From Annona cherimola (Eukaryota > Streptophyta > Magnoliopsida > Magnoliales > Annonaceae), in NCBI GenBank assembly GCA_030490835.1, contig CM059975.1, positions 58,085,174 to 58,149,173 on the forward strand: a DNA stretch of 64,000 nucleotides, given 5' to 3'. The translations under genes were made by a program, and so were the position numbers. Below, in pieces: positions 26,801 to 38,956 of this stretch (within the stretch, counting starts at the first letter, position 1; each line of letters opens with the position of its first letter). The notes beneath the pieces were generated by a model. That model did not search any database, was not told the origin of the DNA, and was given only the letters and a program-made list of their open reading frames with translations.

Positions 26801-28046
26801 TGTTGGTCCCGAGTTTATGGCTATTACTAAGAGGGGAGGGGTGAATTGGGTACTTTGAAAATTTTACTTAAACAGAAATTTCTCCCTTTTTAATTTAATC
26901 CCCTTAATGAAACAAATGAATAATATGGAGAGTAATATAATATGGAGAGTAATAAAGCAATAAAATCATAAATGCAAACCACAGCGGTAGGTAAGGGTTT
27001 TATAGTGGTTCGGGCAACCTCCCCTACTCCACTCTTCCAAGCTCACACCCTTTGTGACTTGGGTTCCACTATGTATTATCAAATACAACTAGAGAAATAT
27101 CTCTCTTCTAGATTCCAGCTCTAGGGGACGTGTACAAATCACAGCACAAGCAGGTGACGAGTCTCACTCAAGTCACAATGCTACTTTGCTATCACTTGGT
27201 TCAAAACACCAAGATCAAACCAAGTATCAAATGCAAATAATGAATCAAATAAAGAAATCTGCACTTTACAGATTGTTTAGGCAGGTTTCAGCTCGTGGAA
27301 GAACTTGTAGAAGAGATGATTTGATTAGCTTTAAAGTATGCAGTAAGTTGGCGCGTAGTTCTTCACTTGAAACTTATGTTGATCATTTAATGCTTGGAGA
27401 TGATGGTAGTTGAATCTCAGTTAATGCTTTCTCTAACCTCTTGCACGTTCACTTGAATGCATATTTATAATGATGGAGTAAATTCAAACGTTTAGAGGTA
27501 GGTGGCGCGCATTTAATACGCCAACGTTCGAATTTTTCCGACTGTTGTGACCCAAGTCGCAGATGAAGTCGACTTCGGGTGTGACTTCACCCAAGTCGCA
27601 TACTGGAGTCGACTTGGGGTGCGACTTCGGTTCCCAGCAAATACTTCAAGTTCCACTTCAAGTCGACTTGGTCTTGGACTTGACCCAAGTCGTAGGTGAA
27701 GTCGACTTCGGGTGCGACTTTACTTTCTGTGTGCACTTGTTGGAACTTGGATTTCTTGAAAGTTATCTAGATTACTTGCTATTCTTCACATTACTTGTTC
27801 TTCCACTGACTTCTTGATTTAGGAACTCAATATGATCTTCTTTTCTTGGAGACTTGTTCTTATGTCTTGAACTTGGAATAGTTTGGTCTTGAAGTTCATA
27901 GATTTAGTCCAATGACTATTCCTTTGACTCAAGTCGAATATCCAGGTCAACTTGGGTTCCAACTTCACTTCAAGTCGCATGTGAAGTCGACCTGGGGATG
28001 CGACTTGACCCAAGTCGCACATGGACTCGACTTTGGGTGTGACTTC
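26801..28046 (-). repeat. 3' LTR of E, truncated by F
   Basis: It matches the right LTR from 34094 up to the equivalent of about 38450, including the AATGAAACAAATG block, the TCCCACTTCAAG-type centre and the AAGTCGAC repeats. It stops at ACTTC (28042-28046), where a second TGTTGGTCCCGAG begins. About 470 bp of the LTR that should follow are missing. Confidence 0.85.
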
Positions 28047-29185
28047 TGTTGGTCCCGAGTTGATGGCTAAACCCAAGAGGGGAGGGGTGAATTGGGTTCT
28101 TTAAAAAATTCTTTGGTAAATTAAAGATCTTAACCCCTTGAAAGATTAATCCCCTTTTTGGAAGCAAATAGAGAGCAATTAAGATAAAGCAGTAAAAGGA
28201 AGCAGAAGACAAGATTTATAGTGGTTCAGGCAAACCTTCCCTACTCCACTCTTCCAAGCTCACACTCCGTTGTGACTTGGGTTCCACTATGTATTCCTCG
28301 AATACACTTAGAGTCTCCGCTCTCTTCTAGATTCAAGCTCTAGGGGGCATATACAACTTAGAGCCTATGCTCTCTTCTAGATTCCAGCTCTAGGGGGCAT
28401 AAACAACACACTGCACAAGTAGGTGATGAGTCCCACTCTAATTACACACTACTTTGCATACACTTGATCTTAGCTACCCAAGATAAATCAAGGTTAATAC
28501 AACAAGACTTTGAAATAAGAAAAACTACACTTTACAGAGATGTGTAGGCAGGTTGAGCTTGAGGAAGAAATTAGAAGCAGCTTGGATGAGTATCGATGAA
28601 GCAGCTTGCAACTTGAAGCTCTTTCTTCCTTTGAATGTATATGGACCACTCAAAAATGGAGAAAAGGAAATGGAAACACTTTCTTGCACTTCTTTTCTCA
28701 CTTTGGACTTTGTGATGTGTATATGAGTGTCTTGTATTTTCTTTCACGTTCATTTGAGGGTCCTTTTATAGAATGAGGAAAATATGAACGTTGTAGAGGT
28801 GGTTGGCGCGCAATAAATGAACTCCAACGTTCAAAAATTTGAACGTTATTCTCCAAGTCGAAGGTGGAGTCGACTTGGCATGCGACTTGGCTTCCCAAGT
28901 CGCATCTGGAGTCGACTTCGTCTGCGACTCCAGTTCTTTAGATTCCCAAGTCTGAGTCTTCGTCGACTTGGCTTTAGACTTCGACTCAAGTCGATCTTGG
29001 AGTCGACTTGACTTGCGACTTGGCTCGGTTTTTGCTGAAAATGCTTTGATCTTTATTTGATCTGCTTCTATCATGCTTGGCTTTCTTCCTTTGAATCATT
29101 TTCATTCTGAATGATTCCTCATACTTGTAGATCTTGTTAATCTTGAAGTCCTTGTTTTTGGTTTATCTTGGATAGGCTTAAAATG
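28047..29185 (-). repeat. Partial LTR (F) of a second copia subfamily
   Basis: It begins TGTTGGTCCCGAG inside E's 3' LTR. Its sequence is closer to the LTR of element D than to E: both have the GGTTGGCGCG block followed by AATAAATG and the same GA(A/T)GAA leader-like segment. Similarity ends near 29180, in the middle of the LTR, where a GA-rich untranslated region starts. The 5' part of this LTR, and the extra ORF that D carries, are absent here. Confidence 0.75.
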
Positions 29186-29821
29186 GAGAGAGAGAGAGAG
29201 TTGTAGATGATGATGGCTACCGGCGGATGATGGAACTAGCGGACAGTACTCAGACAGTGAACAAGAGAGAGAAAGATGAGTTCAGAGAGAGAAAATAAAA
29301 GAGAGAAAGAGAGAAAATAGGAGACCTGGAAACTTCGAGCAAGTGGAAATGGCGAAATCCGGAATCTAGAGGAAACTCAGATGGAAAGAAGGCTGAGACC
29401 GACGAATTTAGAGAGAACAGTAAGTGTGCCGGCAGAGAGATTGGAAATCAAGTGAAAAAGCTAAGAGAATCCGAAAAACAGAAAGCAACTGGAGATTTGA
29501 AAATGAGAGGGCTAAGTTTTGAGAGGAGAAAAAAGAGCTGGAATGCAGAGGAGATGACGACCGGTGCTGGAAGAGAAAGAAGAGAAGGAAAAATGGAAGA
29601 AAAGGCTATTGCCAGTGCGCGGGAAAGATGAAGCATCGCGCGTTGGAGTCAATTTGCCCTAAAGAAGTCGACTTCACCTAAGCGGAGTCGACTTCGCCCC
29701 TTACGAAGTCGACTTCAACTTCCTGGAGTCGACGTTGTTCAAGTCGACTTGGGACGACTGGAGTCGACTTGGCTCTTTCGACTTGGTTTTTCTAAAATGC
29801 TCCCCCTATCATATTATGCCT
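29186..29821 (-). other. 3' untranslated region after pol of E/F
   Basis: GA-rich tract (29186-29330) and, near 29640-29780, six or so AAGTCGACTT-type motifs. The order matches the region 61360-61860 of element D, between its pol and its extra ORF. I see no reading frame of interest. Confidence 0.6.
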
Positions 29822-32800
29822 CTAATCAAACTCAATCATACCCATATCATTCCTAATTTTATAAAATGATTCTTTTGCTAAAGGTTTGGTAAAAATATAT
29901 ACAATTTAGTTCTCTGTTTTCACATATTCTAAGCAAATATCATGATTTTTAACATGTTCATGAATAAAGTGGTGTCTTACATCTATATGCTTTGTTCTAG
30001 AATGCAACACAAGATTTTTTATCAAACAAATTGCGCTTGTATTATCACATATAATTGGAATATCATGATAATCAACACCATAATCCTTAAGTTGTTGTTT
30101 CATCCAAAGTAATTGGGCACAACAGCTCCCGGTGGCTATATATTCGGCTTCCGCGGTAGATAGAGCAACACTAGTCTGTTTTCTTGAAAACCATGAAACC
30201 AACACGTTTCCAAGGAATTGAAATGTTCTACTAGTACTTTTTCTATCTACTTTGTAACCGGCAAAATCCGCATCCGAGTAGCCAATTAGATCAAAAGTTG
30301 ACCTCTTTGGATACCATAGTCCTAGATTAGTGGTATTTATCAAATATCTGAAAATTCTTTTTACTGCTATTAATTGTGATTCTTTAGGACATGATCGAAA
30401 TCTAGAACACATGCAAATACTGAATAAAATATCTGGTCTAGAAGCAGTTAAATATAGTAAAGACCCTATCATGCTTCTATATAATCTTTGTTCGACAGTT
30501 TTACCCTTCTCATCCTTGTCGATCTTGATGGTTGAACTCATTGGTGTGTTTGCGGCTTTGCTATTTTTCATTCCGAACTTCTTTAACATTTCCTTGACAT
30601 ACTTGGACTAATTTATGAATATCCCTTCTGCTTGTTGCTTAATTTGCAGTCCAAGGAAGAAGTTCAATTCTCCTATCATGCTCATTTCAAATTCACTCTG
30701 CATAATCTCAGAAAATTCTTGGCACAGAGTTTCATTAGTAGCACCGAATATAATATCATCAACATAAATTTGAACAAGATATCATTGTTTTTATACTTGA
30801 TGAATAATGTTGTGTCAACCTTTCCTCGTTGAAAGTCATGATCAATCAGAAATTTGCTCAACCTTTCATACCAAGCTCGTGGAGCTTGTTTTAGTTCATA
30901 TAAAGCTTTGGTTAATTTGTAAACATATTTTAATTGATCCTTTTCTTCAAAACTCGGAGGTTGTTCAACATACACTTCCTCATTCAAGTATCCATTCAAA
31001 AATGCACTTTTTATATCTATTTGAAACAATTTAAGGTCCATGTGAGAAGCAAAAGCTAATAAGATACGTATGACTTTTAATCTAGCCACAGGAGTATATG
31101 ATTCTTCAAAATCTATTTCCTCTTCTTGAGAGTAACCTTTGGCTACTAATCTGGCTTTGTTTCTCTCGACAAATCTACTTTCATCTAGTTTGTTCATAAA
31201 TACCCATTTTGTACCATAACTGTACAGTCCTTGGGTCTAGGAACAAGATGTCATACATTATTTCTTTCAAATTGATTTAGCTCTTCTTGCATTGCGGTAA
31301 TCCAATTTTCATCACTAAGAGCTTGATCTATGGTTGTTGGTTCAATTTTTGACATAAAGCGAATTCTCCACAGATATTGTGTCTTGATCTTCTAGTTTTT
31401 ACTCCTTCATAGATATTACCAATTACTTGCTTAATTGGAATGTCATTTTTGAATTTTAAATCAGTTGGAGGTTTGTAAGAATTATTACCTTCACTTACCC
31501 TCTTCTCCATGGAATTGTCTTGTTTTGCCTCGGCTTCTCTTTGTTGTTCTTGTAGTTCCACTTTTGGGTTCTTTGATGCCTCATCTACATCACTTAATTC
31601 ATCCTCTTTTCTCAGAGTTTGGTTAAATTCATCAAAAACAACATGTATTGATTCTTCTACTATTTGATTTTTCTTGTTGAAGACTCTATATGCTTTGCAA
31701 TTTAATGAATAACCAAGAAAAATTGTCTCATCACTTTTGGCATCTAATTTACCCAAGTTGGTTTTTCTATTGTTTAATACATAGCATGTGCAACCAAAAG
31801 CATGGAAATATGATATATTTAGTTTTCTATCTTTTCAAAGTTCATATAGAGTCTTTTTCAAGATTGCTCTAATGGTAACTCGGTTTAATACATGACAAGC
31901 TTTGCTTACAGCTTCACCCCAAAATCTTTTGGACAATTTACTCTCATTTAGCATAGTTCTAGCCATTTCTTGTATTGTCTTATTTTTCCTTTCAACAACA
32001 TCATTTTGTTGGGGGGTTCTTGGTGCAGAAAATGTATGGTGAATTCCTTTGTCATTGCAAAACTCAATGAATCATTTATTTTCAAATTCACCACCATGAT
32101 CACTTCTTATGGAAATAATTGTATTTTGTTTTTCATTTTGCACCAAATTTAAAAACGTGACAAACATAGAGAATGCTTCATCTTTGCTAGCTAAGAGTAT
32201 TATCCATGTGAATCTTGAAAAATCATCAACAATTACAAACACATACTTTTTCCCACTAAGGGTTGAAATGTCTGATGGCCCATAAAGATCCATATGCAAT
32301 AATTCAAGTGGCCTAGTCGTTGAAATTTTCTTTTTGGTAGAAAATAGCATCTTGGGTTGCTTGGATAATTGACAAGCCTTACAAATCTTATCCTTGTCAT
32401 ACTTGAGTTTTGGTAACCCTTATACTAGGCTCTTTTTTCACAAGGTTTTAATATTTGACATATTGATATGCCCAAGCCTCTTATGCCATATCCATGGATC
32501 ATTTTCTATGGCTATTAGACATTTCCATCAAGTTCATCTAGGCAAACCAAATATACATTTCCATGTCTTTTGCCACTAAAAACTATGTGATCATCATCAA
32601 ATACATTGCATATAGAAGATTCAAATACAACTTATAACCTTTATCACATAATTGACTAATACTCATTAAGTTGTGTTTGAGTCCTTCAACAAATAGTACA
32701 TTATCAATACATGCATTTGAAATTCCATAAATATTTCTTTTACCTTTGATTATACCTTTTTCATTGTTCCCAAAAGCAACCGTTCCTTTGCTACACGGTT

Positions 32801-34044
32801 TAATTCTATGGAACAATCTTTTTTCTCCCATCATGTGTCTTGAGCAGCCACTATCCATAAACCACATATTGTTGGCCTTTGCTCTAAGACAAACCTTTTC
32901 ACTACTTGTGTAGTTTGTTGAAATGGTTTGACCTCTAAGATTTTTGTTGCTACGAGGCATAAGTTGAGATCTTCTTCCATTGTGGCCATGCAACAAATCC
33001 TTGCGCAATTTGCGTCTCGTTTTCTTCATTTGAAAAGCTACATGTTGTAGATGTTTCCTCGTTGACGTACATGCCTCTTCTTTTAACCTTTCAAAATTTT
33101 TTGTTATCTCCTCGATCTTTCTTATCTCTTCGCTCCTTTGTTTTAGTCTCTTCGGGCGTTGGGCATTGGGCTTGCATGTGCCCCATACCGCCACACCGGA
33201 AGCACTTTGTAGCCTCTTTCTTTTTCTCCTTTGGATTTTTTTCTTTGAAGCTCTCGAAATTCCTCCCTTTTCTTACAAATTTTCTGAACTGTCTTGTAAG
33301 TAGGGCAATCTCCTCATCGTCGTTTTGAGAGGATGAGCTGGAGTCGTCTGAAACTTGTGCGGCTTTTAAGACAATAGCTCTTTTGCCTTTGTATTGCTCC
33401 TCATTTCTTCTCTTTATTAACTCATGTGACATGAGCGAGCTTATAAGATCTTCTAGCCGTAGTGTGTTGAGGTCCTTTGCTTCCTCAATGGCTGTGATAT
33501 TTAGAATTCAAGATTCGGGTAGCACTCTTAAGATTTTCATTACCTGTTCAGATTCAGAAATAGCTTTTCCAAGACCTTTCAAGGCGTTAGTAATTTTAGA
33601 AAATCTAGCAAACATTTCAGAAATATTTTCAGTTTCAAGCATTTTAAAACTTTCTAACTCTCCAATCAAAATATTTCTTCTTATCCCTTGGACTTGAGAA
33701 GTTCTCTCATAAATAGAAGTAAGAGTGTCCCATATTTCTTTAGCGGTTTGGCATGAGGATACTCTATCATACTCGGATGCTGTTAATGCACAAAAGAGGG
33801 AGTTCATAGCCTTGGCGTTGCTATTAACGGTTCTTACTTCTTCCTCGGACCATGTGGAGGCTCTTTCATCAATAGACAACACAACACCATCTTGGATAGC
33901 AATCCAAGAATCAATGTCTGTAGCCATGATCAATTATTTTATTCTCAACTTTCAATAACCGAAGTTAGTCCCATCAAATAGAGGCGGTCTTGTGAAAGAT
34001 TGGTCATCGACAAATGCAGGGGTTGAAGTTGATTAGGATGCCAT
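29822..34044 (-). pseudogene. gag-pol of copia element E/F
   Basis: Gag starts at ATG 34044, soon after the primer site, with an in-frame stop three codons later. The UBN2-type gag core (DIDSWIAIQDG, AKEIWDTLTSIYERTSQVQG) spans 33933-33508 and ends in a TGA replacing a Trp-like codon. The zinc knuckle CFRCGGMGHMQAQC is near 33210. Protease WFMDSGCSRHMMG lies near 32850, then integrase (LLHMDLYGPSD, SDHGGEFEN, and NDVVERKN, which keeps its Glu), RT ([18 protein letters not shown] near 31000; YVDD reached only after a frame change near 30770) and RNase H (YSDADFAGY near 30270, SVALSTAEAEYIATGS). Pol ends at TAG 29822-29824. Frameshifts and stops inactivate it. Which LTR subfamily the body belonged to is unclear. 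Confidence 0.9.
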
Positions 34045-34078
34045 TTCAAAAGATCTCTTTGGTTTAAACTCAAAGACC

Positions 34079-34091
34079 TGCTCTGATACCA
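34079..34091 (-). promoter_or_regulatory. Primer-binding site of element E (tRNA-iMet)
   Basis: On the - strand TGGTATCAGAGCA lies two bases after the 5' LTR end. It is complementary to the 3' end of plant initiator tRNA-Met, the usual primer of copia elements. Confidence 0.9.
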
Positions 34092-34669
34092 CTTGTTGGT
34101 CCCAAGTTTATGGCTATTATCCAAGAAGGGAGGGGTGCATTGGGTACTTTGAAATTTTTACTTAAATAGAAATTTCTCCCTTTTTAATTTAATCCCCTTA
34201 ATGAAACAAATGCATAATATGGAGAGTAATAAAGCAATAAAATCAGAAATGCAAACCATATCAGTAGGCAAAAGTTTTATAGTGGTTCGGATAATCTCTC
34301 CTACTCCACTCTTCCAAGCTCACACCCTTTATGACTTAGGTTCCACTATGTATTATTGAATACAACTAGAGCAATAACTCTCTTCTAGATTCTAGCTCTA
34401 GGGGGCGTGTACAAATCACAACACAAGTAGGTGACGAGTCTCACTCAAGTCACAATACTACTTTGCTATCACTTGGTTCAAAACACCAATATCAAACCAA
34501 GTATCAAATACAAATAATGAATCAAATAAAGAAATCTACACTTTACAGATTGTGTAGGCAGGTTTCAGCTCGTGGAAAAACTTGTAGAAGAGATGATTTG
34601 ATCATCTTTAAAATATGCAGCAAGTTGGGGTGTAGTTCTTCACTTGAAACTTGTGGAGAGGATGGTAGT

Positions 34670-37600
34670 TGTGAAACCCCGATATCGGAGGCATGTATGA
34701 AACCCTAGGTCTATATACCCTAGGTATCCTTATATGAAATATATGGATGATATTTTGCAATATATGGAATTGGAAGATTAAATAATGAATTATGAAATAT
34801 AAATTCGGATGAATAGTGAATAGTGAATAGTGAAATATGAATAGTAACTGTGGGATTAAGGAATATGTTAAGTTAATCACTTTGGATTAACTTAATCATA
34901 AAAGACAAAAAAGGAAGCTTCCCACTAAAGGACAAAAGTTCTTTTTGGATTAATTTTCGAATTTTTATGGATTTTTGTGAAGAAAATGAAGAAAAGTTCA
35001 TATCTTGCAATCCGGACGTTGAATTGAGATGAATTTTTTTATGGATGGCAAAAATATTATGATGAACATGATGAGTGTCCAAGATTGATCAAAAATCATG
35101 AATCAAGGGTCAAGATTAAATGTCATTTGAAGATCAAAAATAACTTTACTTTTTCATTAATTAGAATTTGACTTTGAATTAATTTTAATTAATTAAATGG
35201 ATAAATAATAAATGCAAGGCTCAAGGAGGGTAGGGGCATGGGATTTGGAGCCAAAATCAATGGCCCAAAATCATCCTTATCAAGTGATCAAGGGTTGAGA
35301 TGAAACTAGTTTAAAAAATCATTTTAAATAAATCAAAATCATTAAATAAATAGGCAGCTAGGGTGGAGACGTGAACAGTAGCTAGGGAGGCTGCACTTGG
35401 ATCAAGAAAATTGCATCGATCTTGGAAAAAAAATTGGAATTTAGCCCATGGAGCAAGAGAGGGTAAAATGCAAATAGATGAAAAATGGAATGCTATAGAT
35501 AGGAGGCATGGGGGGACATCCAAGGCACTCCAAACCCAGCTCAAAGTGAGAAAAATTCAGGCATTCTTAAACCCCCACACTTTCTAGCCAAGAAATAAGA
35601 GAGAAAGAGAAGGTTAGAGAAAGAAAAGGCAAGTAGGAGGAGAGTTTTTCTACTTCGGGTAAGTGATTTCTATCCAAATTTCTTTTGGATGTTAAGTAGG
35701 GTAAAACCATGCTTAGATAATGTCTAATCATGAGAAAATAAGTATAGTTATAATGCTTAATCGGAATTATGCCAAAACATCAAAAATTTGGAGCAAAGAT
35801 GGAGCATTCGGGAAGATAACATATGATATATGTAAATAATGCTTCAAAAATGATAAATGATGATTGAGAATGTATGAATATGATAAATATGATGTTGGAA
35901 TGATGATATATTAATTTCATAATTTTTGGAATTAAGGATTACGCTTAAGTGAATTTATGTTGATTTTTAGTACATGGAGAAAATGATTTATTTGGCCAAG
36001 TTAATGATGATAAATTCAAAAGTTATAAATTTTCCCATGATATACTAAGCATAAGCTATGTCATGGTATTTTTTATTTTTGAAAAAAATATCAATTTTTG
36101 GAACCCATGAACAGTAACCCACGTTGCAATGAAAAGTAACCTCGTGTGAACAGTAAACATGAACATTACCCATGAACAGTGATCATGAACAGTAATTTAC
36201 ATGGTAATCTGCTACATTAAACGTGAACAGTAACTATGAACAGTGAACAGCGTGATTTTGGGAAAATTTGAGATTTATTTTTATAAGAATGTATGGATAG
36301 AATTTTTAAGGATTTATGGATAAAAATCCATATAAGGAGATAATGACCAAGTATCTTTATAAGATTAACCTCTATAGGAATGAGGTAATGAATGGTTATA
36401 AAGCAAGCATGGAAAGCAACCTAAGACATGAAATGGATGGATAAAATATCTATTTTCCTTGTATAGGGAAAAAGGAAGGAGAAGGTTGAGGACACGGACT
36501 AAGACGGTAAGCAAGCACAACTTTGAAAATATGATTTTATTGCTTCATTGTAAGCAAGCAAACCCTTTTGAAAATATATTTTATTCTCAAGTATTTATGA
36601 AATGTGTTTAAGAGTGACCATTCCTATAATGTTTTGAAATGATGAATGTTTATGAGGTTTTATGAAAAGTCATGCCGGCATATTGATATCATGTGATGTT
36701 CATGGACATGTGCACATGTATGATGTATAATGAAGAGGCTTTAGTGGAGGTAGAAAGCGGATCAGAGTGTCTCCCTTTACTATTGCAGAGTCGTATGGAC
36801 TATGTGCCGACGGCGTCCTCCCCAGAGGTAGAGGCAAATGAATGTTATGTATGAATGAATGCATTGTATTTTCATACATGGATTGAAAAGGAAAGCATGG
36901 ATTTGAAAATGATGTTTTTAAGGGATGGTGCAAATAATTCTCTACATGAGAATGACAAGTCACCTGGTGTAAGAGGTATATAATGTCGGGGAGATCAAAA
37001 GTCATGCATGTAGGAGACCATGTAGGCGTCAATAGGAAGAGAGGTTCCCCTTGATGAGGCCAAGTTGGAGACAGCCGGCGTATTGGACCATGCTATGTGA
37101 GATGTTCCCTGGGCTAATGTACCCGCACACGAAGGTTTATGTTAGGAATGGAAAGGAAGCATTTGCACATCCAATGTTTATGAAATGATTTTTATAAAAA
37201 AGTTTCTATTCCATTGATAGTTGATCACTTGCTAAGTGTCTCCTATCGAATGGAGAGAAATGCATTTACGAATAGTTTACATGCATGATTTCCAAGAATG
37301 GTTTACGAAAAGATTACTATTCAATTGGTAGTTGATCACTTGAGAAGTGTCTTCTATCGAATGGAGAGGAATGCATTTAAAATGAAAAATGCTTGCTTAT
37401 TAAGTTTCGACTCATGTTTTGTTTTCCTAACCTCAAACAGGTGCAGGGAAAGCCAAGAGATGAAGGACACGTGTTGCTAAAGGAAAAGAGGAATCTACAA
37501 AGGTTAGTAGATTTTTATATGAATAGATTCCCTAATGGGATATGATGAAAAAGGACATAGGTTGTATGAAATTATGAAGTTATGAATATATGATAAGTTG

Positions 37601-37808
37601 ATGATTTATGATGATATGGATAGGTTCATTATGAATGATAATGAGTATATTTTTATGTGATGAAAGAAAAGAAAAAGAAAGAAAAAAATTAGATGAGATC
37701 CAATTAAGTACCCGCTGTGTGATCAGGGCAACAATCCTGAGTCACGTTTACCAATCGATAAGATCTTGGAGTACGGACTATGTGGACGCCTCGGTTTGGG
37801 ACACCACA
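34670..37808 (+). mobile_element. Solo LTR C (family B) in the 5' LTR of E
   Basis: It starts TGTGAAACCCCGATATCGG and ends GGGACACCACA. The target duplication GTAGT is perfect (34665-34669 and 37809-37813), and E's LTR sequence reads through once C is removed. At 3139 bp it shares with B1, B2 and B3 the terminal block around CCAATCGATAAGATCTTGGA and the CAGGTGCAGGGAAAGC and GGTAAGCAAGC motifs. No coding domain, so it is a solo LTR. This is the youngest layer I can order in this stack. Confidence 0.93.
36108..36252 (+). repeat. GAACAGTAA-type short repeats in C
   Basis: Seven or so copies of GAACAGTAAC or close variants occur at irregular spacing, with one further AT-rich variant cluster (GAATAGTGAATAGTGAA) near 34811-34850. 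They are interspersed rather than strictly tandem. Confidence 0.7.
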
Positions 37809-38956
37809 GTAGTTGAATCTCATTTAATGCTTTCTCTAACCTCTTGCAAGTTCACTTGAATGCATATTTATAATGATGGCGTAAATTCGAACGTTTGGAG
37901 GTAGGTGGCTCGCATTTAATACGCCAACGTTTGAATTTTTCCGACTGTTGTGACCCAAGTCGCAGATGAAGTCGACTTTGGGTGAGACTTCACCCAAGTC
38001 GCATACTGGAGTCGACTTGGGGTGCGACTTCGGTTCCCAGCAAATACTTCAAGTTCCACTTCAGGTCGACTTGGTCTTCGACTTGACCTAAGTCGCAGGT
38101 GAAGTCGACTTCGGGTGCGACTTCACTTTCTGTGTGCACTTGTTGGAACTTGGATTTCTTGAAAGTGATCTAGATTACTTGCTATTCTTCACATTACTTG
38201 TTCTTCCACTGACTTCTTGATTTAGGAACTCAAGATGATCTTCTTTTCTTGGAGACTTGTTCTTATGTCTTGAACTTGGAATAGTTTGGTCTTGAAGTTC
38301 ATAGATTTAGTCCAATGACTATTCCTCTGACTCAAGTCAAATATCCGGGTTGACTTGGGTTCCAACTTCACTTCAAGTCGCATGTTAAGTCGACCTGGGG
38401 ATGCGACTTCACCCAAGTCGCACATGGAGTCGACTTTGGTTGAGACTTCACCAGTCTTGGATTCAAATTTCAACGCTGGAAGATTTGAGCATCTGAAGTC
38501 GATGGTGGAGTCGACTTGGGTCTACGACTTCACCCAAGTCGCAGCTGGAGTCGACTTGTACTTGTGACTTCACCTGTCTTGGATCCCATTTTCAACGCTA
38601 GAAGATTTGAGTATCTGAAGTCGATGATGGAGTCGACTTGGGTCTGCGACTTCACCCAAGTCGCATTTGGAGTCGACTTGGCCTTGCGACTTCACCTGTC
38701 TTGAATTCAAAAATCAGCGCTGGAAGGATTTGTTCTTTTTGAGTCGATACTGAGGTCGACTTGGGTATCGACTTCACTCAAGTCGATGGCTAAGTCGACT
38801 TGGCTTTGCGACTTGATCTGTCAGGTGTTGAGATTCAATTTTCTAACTTTTAAACAATTTCAACAAGTCTTATTAGTACCCAAAGCATTCTCAAATTGAG
38901 TTGTTCATCATCAAAACACAGATTATGCTTAATTTGTTATTGATTCCAATAATTTC

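Larger units (their letters stand above)
26801..38951 (-). mobile_element. Ty1/copia element E with nested insertions
   Basis: The left edge is TGTTGGTCCCGAG at 26801; the right edge is CCAATA at 38951, a CCAACA terminus with one substitution. Both sides are flanked by ATTTC (26796-26800 and 38952-38956), so the 12.15-kb block entered the Athila gag-pol as one insertion. On the - strand it reads 5' LTR (38951 to 34094), primer site, gag-pol (34044 to 29822), 3' untranslated region, rearranged LTR material (F) and E's truncated 3' LTR (28046 to 26801). The two E LTRs agree closely by eye: about a dozen differences in the 250 bases around the AAGTCG repeats. Confidence 0.9.
34094..38951 (-). 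repeat. 5' LTR of E, interrupted by solo LTR C
   Basis: The two parts are 34094-34669 and 37814-38951, about 1.7 kb net. The left end TGTTGGTCCCAAG abuts the primer site; the right end is CCAATA against ATTTC. It has the same TCTAGATTCTAGCTCTAGGG block and AAGTCGACTT repeats (37960-38820) as the other LTRs of this family. Confidence 0.88.
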
